Assembly (NCBI GenBank): GCA_038744785.1
Contig: JBCDLX010000018.1
Coordinates: 1-64,000, forward strand
Origin: Ovoidimarina sp038744785
Lineage (GTDB): Bacteria > Pseudomonadota > Alphaproteobacteria > Rhodobacterales > Rhodobacteraceae
Length of the DNA stretch: 64,000 nucleotides
Direction: 5' to 3'
A program made the position numbers and the translations under genes. Shown here in pieces: positions 35,352-43,311 of the stretch (position 1 is the stretch's first letter; every line of letters begins with the position of its first letter). The notes below the pieces were generated by a model, which did no database searches, was not told the DNA's origin, and worked only from the letters and a program-made list of their open reading frames with translations.

Positions 35352-36815
35352 CTACTCCGCAGCGAATGGTTCAAAGATCGACGGCGGCAGATCGTAACCC
35401 CACATCCGGAAACGCTCGGAGAAATGGCTGCGGATCCCGGTTGCGGTGAAATGACCGATGATCTTGTTGTCCGGTGTCAGGCCAACGCGCTGGTAGCGGA
35501 AGACCTCTTGCATTGAGATTACTTCGCCTTCCATACCGGTCACTTCCGTGATCGACACCATACGGCGCGACCCGTCCTGTAGACGGGACGCCTGCACGAT
35601 TAAATTTACAGCCGACGAAATCTGGGCGCGGACGGCCTTGATCGGCATCTCGATCCCGGCCATGGCAATCATGTTTTCCAAACGGCTTACACCGTCGCGG
35701 GCGCTGTTGGCGTGGATGGTAGTCATCGATCCATCGTGGCCGGTGTTCATGGCCTGTAGCATATCGATGACTTCCTCGCCCCGCGTCTCACCCACGATGA
35801 TGCGATCTGGACGCATCCGCAGGGCGTTTCTAAGGCAATCGCGCTGGCTGACCGCGCCCTTGCCCTCGACGTTGGCGGGGCGGCTTTCCATTCGGCCCAC
35901 GTGGGTCTGCTGAAGTTGAAGTTCCGCCGTATCCTCGATCGTCAGGATGCGCTCGTCGTTGTCGATGAAGGATGAGAGTGCGTTCAGAGTTGTTGTCTTA
36001 CCAGACCCCGTACCACCCGAAACAATGACGTTCAGCCGGGTGGCGACTGCCGCCTGCAGATAGGCCGCCATTTCTTCGGTGAAGGCACCGAAGTTCACCA
36101 GATCGTCGACCCCAAGCTTCTCCTTCTTGAATTTCCGAATGGACACAAGGCTGCCGTCCACGGCAATCGGAGGCACCATTGCGTTGAAGCGCGACCCATC
36201 CTTAAGGCGGGCGTCAACATAGGGGTTCGATTCATCGACGCGGCGGCCGACGGCCGACACGATCTTGTCAATGATCCGAAGAAGGTGCCGTTCATCCTTG
36301 AAAGTCGTGTCCGTTAGTTCCAGGCGGCCAGCCCGCTCCACGAACACCTGCTGTGGCCCGTTTACCAGAATATCGTTGACCGTTTCGTCCTTGAGAAGCG
36401 GTTCAAGAGGTCCAAGTCCGGTAACCTCGTCGTATAGGTCCTGGTTCAAGGCCGACCGCTCTTCGCGGTTTAGCACCACGCCCATGTCTTCCAGAGCTTC
36501 GCTTGAGATTGCGATGATCTCGGCGCGCAGATCCTGTTCGCTCGCGTTTTCCAGCGCGGCGAGGTTCAAGTTCTCAAGTAGCGCCTTGTGCAGTTCCAGT
36601 TTCAGTTCCGAAAGACGTTCTTTTCGCCGCTTCTCTTTGTCGGCAGAATTGGCTTGGGCAGCTACTTTTGGGGACGCCGGTTTGCGCATGGTCGGTGCGG
36701 GTTGCGGTGCCGCCGCCTCTTGCTTGGGGGCATCGCCGGCGCCGCCGTCAATCGATTGCAGCTGAGGTGTGCCTGCGGGTTTGCCACCATCGCCCTTCTT
36801 GTACTTCGAAAACAT
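35352..36815 (-). CDS. tadA: TadA/CpaF ATPase of the Tad pilus
   Basis: The 487-residue secretion ATPase (GspE/CpaF family) energises pilin polymerisation. The N-terminal 90 residues are a variable Pro/Ala/Lys-rich tail. Walker A is SGGTGSGKTTTLNALSSF, the Asp box is ERILTIEDTAELQL, Walker B is PDRIIVGETRGEEVIDML and the His box is GSMTTIHANSARDG. Length and motif order are typical of CpaF/TadA. tadZ lies 29 bases upstream and tadB six bases downstream. Confidence 0.96.
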   Translation of the reverse strand: MFSKYKKGDGGKPAGTPQLQSIDGGAGDAPKQEAAAPQPAPTMRKPASPKVAAQANSADKEKRRKERLSELKLELHKALLENLNLAALENASEQDLRAEIIAISSEALEDMGVVLNREERSALNQDLYDEVTGLGPLEPLLKDETVNDILVNGPQQVFVERAGRLELTDTTFKDERHLLRIIDKIVSAVGRRVDESNPYVDARLKDGSRFNAMVPPIAVDGSLVSIRKFKKEKLGVDDLVNFGAFTEEMAAYLQAAVATRLNVIVSGGTGSGKTTTLNALSSFIDNDERILTIEDTAELQLQQTHVGRMESRPANVEGKGAVSQRDCLRNALRMRPDRIIVGETRGEEVIDMLQAMNTGHDGSMTTIHANSARDGVSRLENMIAMAGIEMPIKAVRAQISSAVNLIVQASRLQDGSRRMVSITEVTGMEGEVISMQEVFRYQRVGLTPDNKIIGHFTATGIRSHFSERFRMWGYDLPPSIFEPFAAE

Positions 36816-36844
36816 CTCTCTACGACCCCTTTGTCCCTACTAAG

Positions 36845-38077
36845 TCAGCCCGCAGTCGCTTCGGACCGGTTCAGTTCATGAACCGATTTGGCAAGCTTCT
36901 GAATCTCTTTGCGGACGATGTTTTTGCCGGCAACCTCCGCGAGCGGCAGGCCATGATCGGACGCTTCTGTGATCGCGCGACCACCATCTGGGATTTGAAC
37001 TTCAATCTTAATATCAAGACTCTCGCCCATTCTCTTGACCCGGCTCTTTCCCGACAGATCCATACCCTTCGGGGCCCGGTTCAGAACGTAACGCAGTTTT
37101 TCGACTGGAAGTTCTTCGCCCTTGAGGGCACGGATGAGACGCAGGGTGTTTTGCGCAGACCGCATATCCAATTCCATTGTGGCAAAATAGACATGCGCCG
37201 CGCTCAGCACGGTTTCGGTCCAATGCACAACCGAGCTGGGCATATCGATGATCACGTAATCGAACTGGTCGCGCGCAATCTCGATGATTTTGTCGACGTC
37301 TTCCTGGCTTAGCAGGTCCAGCGGAAGCATCTCTGTAGGCGCGGTCAGGACGTGAAGCTTTTCATTGAAGGTTTGGATCGCCTGCAAGAATGCGTCGGTG
37401 TCAGCGCTGCCGACATCCTGCAGAAACTCGAACACGGCTTCGCGGCGCGGCAAGTCCAGGAACGTGGACGTTGAACCGAACTGCAAATCTAGATCAAGAA
37501 GGCAGACACGCGGCGGTTCAGCGACATCGATGTCCGCCAGTTCCCATGCCATGTTCACTGCGAAAGTGGTCGATCCCGTGCCGCCTGCAAGACCGTGGAC
37601 TGCAAGAACCACACCATCGCGCCCACCGCCAGCTGGTTTCGCTTCTCCCTTGTCGCCGCCCCGTGCGGCCCGGTTGCGCATAGCTTCGATCGCATCGTGT
37701 AGCGCGCCGTCGGGCAGAGGGTAGGGTACAAATTCTTCGGCACCAAGCTGTAGCAACTGATGCAGCGCAATCGGGCTGACGTCCTCGGCGATCACCAGGA
37801 CTTTGACGCGCTTTGCTTTTGCCGTCTTGATGACATCTGCGACAAGGCCAATGTTGTCCTCGTCTTCCTCGTCAATCGCTATGGCGACGAACTCCAGGTG
37901 CTGGCTTTCGTCCTGGCCAAGGAACATCGCTGCGTCGTCGAATGAAAGATCGCCCCAGCTTTCACCAAGTTCGGCTTCCATGTCTTCAATAAGAAGATCG
38001 AAGTTCTGCACGTCCCGGCTGATCGTGCATGCCACGATTGGGGAGGGTTCAGGCTGCACTGCGGCCGAGCTACTCAT
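36845..38077 (-). CDS. tadZ: TadZ/CpaE, polar localisation ATPase of the Tad pilus
   Basis: The 410-residue protein has an N-terminal receiver-like domain (about 15-130, LVADVIKTAKAKRVKVLVIAED) and a ParA/MinD-like ATPase domain. The deviant P-loop is HGLAGGTGSTTFAVNMAWELA, which lacks the usual Lys before the final Thr, and LLDLDLQFGS follows. TadZ/CpaE places the pilus machine at the pole. The start has GTGAGG just upstream. The 311-base region before it contains a terminator and a nested inverted repeat, so tadZ probably begins its own transcript. Confidence 0.93.
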   Translation of the reverse strand: MSSSAAVQPEPSPIVACTISRDVQNFDLLIEDMEAELGESWGDLSFDDAAMFLGQDESQHLEFVAIAIDEEDEDNIGLVADVIKTAKAKRVKVLVIAEDVSPIALHQLLQLGAEEFVPYPLPDGALHDAIEAMRNRAARGGDKGEAKPAGGGRDGVVLAVHGLAGGTGSTTFAVNMAWELADIDVAEPPRVCLLDLDLQFGSTSTFLDLPRREAVFEFLQDVGSADTDAFLQAIQTFNEKLHVLTAPTEMLPLDLLSQEDVDKIIEIARDQFDYVIIDMPSSVVHWTETVLSAAHVYFATMELDMRSAQNTLRLIRALKGEELPVEKLRYVLNRAPKGMDLSGKSRVKRMGESLDIKIEVQIPDGGRAITEASDHGLPLAEVAGKNIVRKEIQKLAKSVHELNRSEATAG

Positions 38078-38212
38078 TTTGCCTCACGTCCTTCCGTTGC
38101 CAGACACCAGCGGGTTGCGTCGCCCTGCGACAGGAAGTGCCGCCCGCTGCCGTTCCGCCTGTATCTGCGCCCACGTTCCCAGGAATCGCGGACGCCGTTA
38201 CCTAGTGCGAAG

Positions 38213-38230
38213 TTGGCTGCCAATATTGGC
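38213..38230. promoter_or_regulatory. Nested inverted repeats TTGGC-T-GCCAA-TA-TTGGC
   Basis: TTGGC (38213-38217), GCCAA (38219-38223) and TTGGC (38226-38230) form two overlapping inverted repeats. GCCAATATTGGC (38219-38230) is a perfect 12-base palindrome. It lies about 140 bases before the tadZ ATG, between a terminator and the gene, which is a plausible operator position. The regulator is unknown. Confidence 0.45.
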
Positions 38231-38325
38231 GACATTGAGGCCAAAAAACCGTAATTATTCGTTTTCCCAGAACGGAGACGAAAGGCGTTTCTGCAGGGAT
38301 TTCAGTGTTCTGAGATGCTTCCGAA

Positions 38326-38357
38326 CGAAAACAGCCCCGGCGTTGCGCCGGGGCTGT
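38326..38357 (-). terminator. Rho-independent terminator ending the secretin-lipoprotein unit
   Basis: A perfect 12-bp stem ACAGCCCCGGCG/CGCCGGGGCTGT (38331-38342 with 38346-38357) with a 3-base loop. On the minus strand it runs into TTTCGTTC. It lies about 30 bases after the stop of the small lipoprotein gene and separates it from tadZ. Confidence 0.85.
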
Positions 38358-38388
38358 ATCAAGTCGGAGAGGTTGGGCTAGAGCTTTG

Positions 38389-38739
38389 CTACTCGCTCGC
38401 TTCAAGCTGGATGCCAAAGTCTGGCGGCGAAGTCGCCGAGTCAACGTATTCGCGGAAGATGACCTGAGCGTACTTGCCGTTGAGTTGGCCATCGCAATGC
38501 ACCCGGTAGATCGGACGCGATTGCGTGCTGGTTGGGTCAAGCACCACGAGTGGATCCGTTGCAACGCCGTTCTTGCCACCCTTGCCGCCCGGACCATAGC
38601 ACATCTGCGCCAGAGTATTGTGGACGTTGGCTTCGCCGAACCAGCCGTCGTCAAGCTGTGAGCCGACTTCGCCCGGTGCGCACCCGGCGATACCGAGAGC
38701 CACGATACCGAGGGAGGCGAGTTTCAATGGGTTCGTCAT
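38389..38739 (-). CDS. Small lipoprotein of the Tad locus
   Basis: About 116 residues from the ATG at 38739, which has GGAG eight bases upstream. A GTG at 38748 is the alternative. The leader MTNPLKLASLGIVALGIAGC ends in a lipobox Cys, and the mature part has two further Cys (AQMCYGPGG, RVHCDGQLNG). It begins directly after the secretin gene, a position often held by RcpB/CpaD-type or pilotin-like partners, although I see no CpaD domain. It probably helps secretin assembly; this is inferred from position. Confidence 0.8.
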   Translation of the reverse strand: MTNPLKLASLGIVALGIAGCAPGEVGSQLDDGWFGEANVHNTLAQMCYGPGGKGGKNGVATDPLVVLDPTSTQSRPIYRVHCDGQLNGKYAQVIFREYVDSATSPPDFGIQLEASE

Positions 38740-38744
38740 CTGTT

Positions 38745-40166
38745 TCACTCCATCACGTAGCCGAAGGACCCCGAGAAGTCCTGTTTGGCGACTTCACGCG
38801 CTGCACCTGAAGTCAGGGCGCTGTTGCCCGCCGTCCGTCCAAGAAGGAACAGTTCCGACTCTGTGGGCAACCGAATGCGGTCGGTCGGCAACGCCAGGGC
38901 CTCACCCCGTGTGGGGCTTACCAGGTGCGGCGTCACGATCACAACCAGTTCGGACTGATCGCGCTGATAGCTGGACGACCTGAACAAGGCACCCAGAACC
39001 GGAACTTCGCCGATCCAGGGAACTTGGTCCACCGCATCCTCGAAATCGTCGAGGAGCAGACCTGAGACCGCAAAACTCTGACCGTCGCGCATCTCGACCG
39101 TGGTCGAAGTTTCCCGGCGGCGGAACGCCTGAACCGAGATACCACCAGGCTGCGAGACCGTAATGTTCGGATCGAGCGAACTCACGGCAGCGTTTAGTTG
39201 AAGGTTGATCATACCCGCATCGAGCACGCGCGGGACAAACAACAGTTCGACACCGAACGGTTTGAACTCGATTTCGATGTCGCCATCGCCGTCCGAAACG
39301 GGGATAGGATATTCACCACCCGCGAGGAAGCCTGCTTCCTGTCCCGATAGGGCTACAAGGTTTGGCTCTGCGAGAGTACGAACAAGTTGTTTGCTTTCAA
39401 GTGCTTCCAGGGCAGCTTCGAAGCTCAGATTGTCGATGTCGAAGCTTTGCAGGATGCCGCCTACAGCATTTGAGCCGAGGCCGGTGAATGCTGACGTAAC
39501 CAGGCCAAGTCCACCGTCGTCCGCGCCGACAGTAACCAACCCGCCCGAGCCACCGCCCAGAACCGTGTTGTCGTTGCCGCCGACCAGGCCGCCTTGGAGA
39601 CCCTTTGAGATCGAGCGCTCCATCTCAACAAAACGAACCTTGAGCTGTACTTGCTGCGCGCCGCCAACGACCATCAGGTTCGACACCCGTTCAGGCGCAT
39701 AGCGGTTTGCAAGGTCCAGGGCCCTGTCCAGTTTCGTGATGGACGACACTGTACCCGAAAGGACAATCCCGTCATTTGCAGTGCGAACCTCGATCGCCTC
39801 TCCCGGCAGGATTTGCCGAAGGCGCTCTTTGAATTCCGCAACATCAGGCGCCACCGCGACTTCCACATTGGCGATCAGGTTCCCTTCGGGTCCCAGAAGC
39901 GTCAAAGTGGTGCGGCCTGGCGCCCGGCCCAACACATAAATTGTGCGATCCGACAGTGTTGAGATATCCGCAATGCCAGGATTGGCGATCGACAGTTCGG
40001 CAAAGGGTGTCTCCGCCTCAACTACGACCGCGCGATTGATCGCTACGTTTAGGGTACTCGATGTCTCGCCGCGCAGAACGCGAAGAGTCTCTGCTTGTGC
40101 CACTGGTACAGTAGTCATCGTAACAGCGAACCCCAACAGGGCCGCCTTCAGGAATCGGTTTTTCAT
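38745..40166 (-). CDS. cpaC: RcpA/CpaC outer-membrane secretin of the Tad pilus
   Basis: About 473 residues from the ATG at 40166 (MKNRFLKAALLGFAVTM), with AGGCAGGT upstream. The frame extends to 40259 but the extra 31 residues precede a clear signal peptide. A BON/N-terminal pilus domain (about 40-190) is followed by the secretin domain with VRTLAEPNLVALSGQEAGFLAGGEYPIPV and VPWIGEVPVLGALFRSSSYQRDQSELVVIVTPHLV, both hallmark strings. It forms the outer-membrane gate for the Flp pilus. A hairpin separates it from cpaB. Confidence 0.95.
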   Translation of the reverse strand: MKNRFLKAALLGFAVTMTTVPVAQAETLRVLRGETSSTLNVAINRAVVVEAETPFAELSIANPGIADISTLSDRTIYVLGRAPGRTTLTLLGPEGNLIANVEVAVAPDVAEFKERLRQILPGEAIEVRTANDGIVLSGTVSSITKLDRALDLANRYAPERVSNLMVVGGAQQVQLKVRFVEMERSISKGLQGGLVGGNDNTVLGGGSGGLVTVGADDGGLGLVTSAFTGLGSNAVGGILQSFDIDNLSFEAALEALESKQLVRTLAEPNLVALSGQEAGFLAGGEYPIPVSDGDGDIEIEFKPFGVELLFVPRVLDAGMINLQLNAAVSSLDPNITVSQPGGISVQAFRRRETSTTVEMRDGQSFAVSGLLLDDFEDAVDQVPWIGEVPVLGALFRSSSYQRDQSELVVIVTPHLVSPTRGEALALPTDRIRLPTESELFLLGRTAGNSALTSGAAREVAKQDFSGSFGYVME

Positions 40167-40324
40167 GTGACCTGCCTCTCCGATCACGCCTCGTTGCGGG
40201 TCTTGATGCCCGTGATTGGCGCCACCATGCGGGATGTCCGGATTCAATTCAAGAATCATAGGCTTGGGCGTCTCGGCTTATGTGGATAAGCAGCAACACA
40301 GACGCAGACTTAGCGTCACAACGA

Positions 40325-40353
40325 CAAAGGCACCCCAATTGTGGGGTGCCCTT
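40325..40353 (-). terminator. Hairpin between cpaB and cpaC, possible terminator/attenuator
   Basis: Stem GGCACCCC/GGGGTGCC (40329-40336 with 40343-40350), 6-base loop, followed on the minus strand by TTTGTCGTTGT. The T tract is short, so partial read-through to the secretin gene is plausible. Confidence 0.55.
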
Positions 40354-40378
40354 GATGTGTTTCGTGTTGCCTGAGGCG

Positions 40379-41233
40379 TCAGTTGGTCGCCGTTGGGCAG
40401 GCGATTTCGACTTCGACCATCTCGCTTCCGCGGCGGGTGCGTACTGTGCAGCGCTGACGTTCTTGCCGGATGACAACCTCTTCTTCGATACCAAGCAGGT
40501 CCTGCTGGTTGACTTGAATCGCGTCAGCCACGTTTTCGTCTTGTGCACCGACCAACGACAACTGTAGCCGTCCCGTGGCTTGGGCCTGCGCCAGCGAAGC
40601 AACTTGAACCGGCGTCGCTTCAATGGTCACCGTTCGTGCGACGGTCGGATTGTTCCGATCTTCATCTGCGGATTGGTCCACCGCGATAAGTTTGATGTTC
40701 GCCTGAATGAGCTTAGTGAACTCACGTGTCCCACCGGCTTCTTCAATGTTTGATCCGGTCCAGTAAACGTCAACACGGTCGCCGGGGCGAAGAAAGCCCG
40801 ACACGCCGGACGCCACATCGACCCGAAGCGCGAAGGCGCGCATCCCGGGGGCGAGTTTTGAACCGACACCTGCATCCTGGCCCGGCTCTGTGACTTTGAT
40901 TTCTAGGATTGCTTCGTCTTTTTCCATGGCGCGCAAGACCGTACGTGGTTCTTCGCCCGGAGGGAACAACGCCTCGAGATCTGTGAACGCACCTTCTGGG
41001 ATCGCGTCTTCGGGCCAGCGAACTGTGCGAATATCGTCTTCGGTAAGCTTGTCGCCATAGCGTATCGCCTGTTTGGAGACGAATACCGGCATGGTGTTCA
41101 CGATCTGCTTTCGCTCCTCAAGCAATCGGGCCATCTCTGCATCGCGCTGGCTTACGAACCCCTGCGCCATGTAAACGGCAAATCCGGCGAGCCCAAGCCC
41201 TAGGAGAAGGACCAACCCAAACACCATACGCAT
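40379..41233 (-). CDS. cpaB: CpaB/RcpC Tad pilus assembly protein
   Basis: The 284-residue protein has an N-terminal membrane anchor (FGLVLLLGLGLAGFAVYMAQ). The family's tandem SAF/beta-clip region follows: TMPVFVSKQAIRYGDKLTEDDI and GMRAFALRVDVASGVSGFLRPGDRVDVYWTG. CpaB/RcpC works with the secretin on the periplasmic side. The gene lies between the pilin genes and the secretin in the expected Tad order. Confidence 0.94.
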   Translation of the reverse strand: MRMVFGLVLLLGLGLAGFAVYMAQGFVSQRDAEMARLLEERKQIVNTMPVFVSKQAIRYGDKLTEDDIRTVRWPEDAIPEGAFTDLEALFPPGEEPRTVLRAMEKDEAILEIKVTEPGQDAGVGSKLAPGMRAFALRVDVASGVSGFLRPGDRVDVYWTGSNIEEAGGTREFTKLIQANIKLIAVDQSADEDRNNPTVARTVTIEATPVQVASLAQAQATGRLQLSLVGAQDENVADAIQVNQQDLLGIEEEVVIRQERQRCTVRTRRGSEMVEVEIACPTATN

Positions 41234-41452
41234 GACGAACCCTTTCCATTTCCAGTCCTTCGTACCCGCCCATCGCTTGGTCGGGTACGATCATCATTCA
41301 CGTCCACAGTCTCTGGCAATTGTGGCGAGAGCGTGGACAGAAAACGAAAACTTGTGTGTTTCTTTCGCTTTGGAGCACAGATCTTGGGACCTGACAGCAG
41401 AACGCCCGGACCCTAGGGACCAGGCGGCTCTCAGAAAGGAAAACAGTGTAGC

Positions 41453-41641
41453 TCACTCTGGCAGGTAAACCGCCTGAGCGCTAACAATCGATCCGATCGC
41501 ATCGGCGCGTTCGACCGTACCATTGCGAACTGCGAACACGGTGGCGATAGCAAATCCGACGATCACGGCGCTCAACACAACCCAGTCGACTGTGACTGCG
41601 CCATCGTCTTCCTGGCTAAACCTGCGAACCTTACCCAACAT
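41453..41641 (-). CDS. Second Flp-like pilin subunit
   Basis: 62 residues from the ATG at 41641, with GGAGCAAGG upstream. It has a short basic and acidic leader (MLGKVRRFSQEDDG), then the hydrophobic pilin helix AVTVDWVVLSAVIVGFAIA. Compared with classical Flp pilins (G, then A-x-x-x-E-Y), position +5 is Asp and +6 is Trp. It is paralogous to the pilin at 41824-42024, sharing DDGAVTVDWVVL. A terminator-like hairpin lies between the two, and cpaB follows. Confidence 0.88.
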   Translation of the reverse strand: MLGKVRRFSQEDDGAVTVDWVVLSAVIVGFAIATVFAVRNGTVERADAIGSIVSAQAVYLPE

Positions 41642-41735
41642 CACCTTGCTCCAATCCAATTCAAGACTTCGTGTTCTAGCGCCCTTCAGAGGCTGCGACT
41701 TGTCCGCCGGTCGTTCAAAGCATTGGCAGATATGC

Positions 41736-41770
41736 AAAAGGGGCCACGTCCCTACTGGGTGCGGCCCCCT
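41736..41770 (-). terminator. Hairpin with T tract after the first pilin gene
   Basis: GGGGCC (41740-41745) pairs with GGCCCC (41763-41768), with an inner CCC/GGG pairing. On the minus strand it runs into TTTTGC. It lies about 55 bases after the first pilin stop, so that pilin can be made in excess over downstream genes. Confidence 0.65.
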
Positions 41771-41823
41771 TGCCTTTCGTCCCGTCACACCCTGCGGACA
41801 GGGTACGAAACCGGGCGGACCAC

Positions 41824-42024
41824 TTACGGAGTAGTCGGTGTACCAACTGTCTGGGTCGCCACAGCGGTCGAGATCTTGTCACCCAGGGTGACAGTCGCCG
41901 AACGCACCGAAGCAATAACGGCAATGCCGAGGCCAACGATTGCAGCTGTCAGCACAACCCAGTCAACCGTGACTGCGCCGTCTTCGTCGTTCTTAAAACG
42001 CTTCGTCGCTTTGAAGAATTCCAT
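41824..42024 (-). CDS. Flp-type major pilin (probable)
   Basis: 66 residues from the ATG at 42024, with GGAGACGAAAC upstream. The leader MEFFKATKRFKNDEDG is followed by AVTVDWVVLTAAIVGLGIAV, the class IVb pilin helix. Cleavage is expected after the Gly of DEDG by the A24 peptidase at 31386. The Glu+5/Tyr+6 pair of classical Flp is Asp/Trp here. The Thr/Pro-rich tail ends in TPTTP. As the first gene of the locus, with its own terminator, it is the likely major subunit. Confidence 0.9.
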   Translation of the reverse strand: MEFFKATKRFKNDEDGAVTVDWVVLTAAIVGLGIAVIASVRSATVTLGDKISTAVATQTVGTPTTP

Positions 42025-42425
42025 GTTTCGTCTCCGTTCCATCTTACGCTCAGTTGCACTTCACCTTGGCGAGATGTCACGGGCTGTCCTCTTGCCCTAT
42101 CGCCGCCTTGGCATGAAGCGAATATGGCCGCTCAAATTGGGCAAGAGTTGGGCGCGGATCGTACCTTTTTGCAATGTACCTGAGTACTTGCCAAAAAATA
42201 TTTAATATATTGATATTCAACAATAAAAACTGGATTTGCGCGGTGTCGAAACCGAGATAGTTCACCGCGAGAAGGGGCATTAGAATTCAAATCGTGGACA
42301 ATGGCGGGGCGGTAGCAATAACACAGTGAAAAAAAACGCCCGATCCGTTTTGCGAATTATCTGGTCATGTGCCCAGCAGACTGGCATTACACGACAAAGC
42401 AGTTAACGCGGCAAAAAAACGCCCA
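42025..42425. other. 401-base gap between the pilin and the transglycosylase
   Basis: The divergent promoter region for the pilin operon (minus) and the lytic transglycosylase (plus). It contains an A+T-rich block at about 42185-42235 (AATATTTAATATATTGATAT), unusual in this G+C-rich window, and a TTGATATTCAA near-palindrome. No gene and no sure promoter boxes are recognised. Confidence 0.5.
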
Positions 42426-43301
42426 ATGATGCAGGCAGTCCAAACTCTGAAACGGGGGCTCGTTCTCTGTGCACTTGGCGTTCTATGGAGCGGGGGCGCT
42501 GTCTTCGCCCAGGGACAAGGAGATGGCACTGAAGCCGCTCCCGCAGCCGAGAAACCGCTGTTCAAACGCTTATCTGCACCTAGGCGCGGCGCATTGCCGA
42601 GAATTACTGTGCAGATTGATCCGTCCGAGGACTACTTTCTCACGCCGCCTGATCCGCCACCGCCACCTCTGCCGAAAGATCCTGTGGTCGCCGATAATGG
42701 TAAACGTCCCAAAGGAGAAACCGTTTTTGCGGATTTCTGGGGCGCCGTTTCACCAAGCTTGACCGAAGCAAGTGCAGGTCGGCTCGACAGCGCACTTCAG
42801 GCTTTAAGCTTCGCGCCGGGGTTAGGCGGGCCGCGGCTTGATGATATGCGGCGGATTACCGACACGTACGGGCGCGATATCCTGCGCCACACCGTTGGAA
42901 CGCGGGTGTCACCCGCCCTCGTCGCCGCGATCATTTCGGTGGAAAGCTCGGGACGCTCCAACGCGGTAAGTCCCGCAGGTGCCCAAGGGGTCATGCAACT
43001 TATGCCCGCAACTGCGGAAAGATTCGGCGTGACCGATTGGCGGGAAGTGTCCGAGAACATTCGCGGTGGTGTTGCCTATCTTGATTGGCTTGCGGGCGAG
43101 TTCGGTCTGGACCCGCTGATGGTTCTGGCGGGATATAACGCTGGCGAGGGCGCGGTACGCAAGCATCAGGGCGTCCCGCCTTACGCGGAGACGCGCGCCT
43201 ATGTTCCAAAGGTTCTGGCGGCCTGGAAGGTTGCTTCAGGGCTGTGTCTGAAGCCGCCTGAGTTGATCTCAGACGGCTGCGTTTTTGTCAGCGGCTCCTG
43301 A
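42426..43301 (+). CDS. Lytic transglycosylase (SLT domain)
   Basis: About 291 residues from the ATG at 42426. An in-frame GTG at 42369 is an alternative that adds 19 residues. The signal peptide runs to GGAVFAQ. A Pro-rich segment (TPPDPPPPPLP) is followed by an SLT domain at about 165-285: AAIISVESSGRSNAVSPAGAQGVMQLMPATAERFGV, with the catalytic Glu in SVESSG, then AGYNAGEGAVRKHQGVPPYAETRAYVPKV. The enzyme cleaves peptidoglycan with formation of 1,6-anhydro ends. Next to the Tad locus it could open the wall for pilus assembly, but this is only positional. Confidence 0.9.
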   Translation: MMQAVQTLKRGLVLCALGVLWSGGAVFAQGQGDGTEAAPAAEKPLFKRLSAPRRGALPRITVQIDPSEDYFLTPPDPPPPPLPKDPVVADNGKRPKGETVFADFWGAVSPSLTEASAGRLDSALQALSFAPGLGGPRLDDMRRITDTYGRDILRHTVGTRVSPALVAAIISVESSGRSNAVSPAGAQGVMQLMPATAERFGVTDWREVSENIRGGVAYLDWLAGEFGLDPLMVLAGYNAGEGAVRKHQGVPPYAETRAYVPKVLAAWKVASGLCLKPPELISDGCVFVSGS

Positions 43302-43311
43302 CTGGCGGTAC

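Larger units (their letters stand above)
38078..38388. other. 311-base gap upstream of tadZ
   Basis: No gene is seen. It holds the terminator at 38326-38357 that ends the upstream pilin-secretin unit, and the nested TTGGC/GCCAA repeats at 38213-38230. About 130 bases of presumed tadZ leader lie between these repeats and the gene. No sure promoter could be read. Confidence 0.6.
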
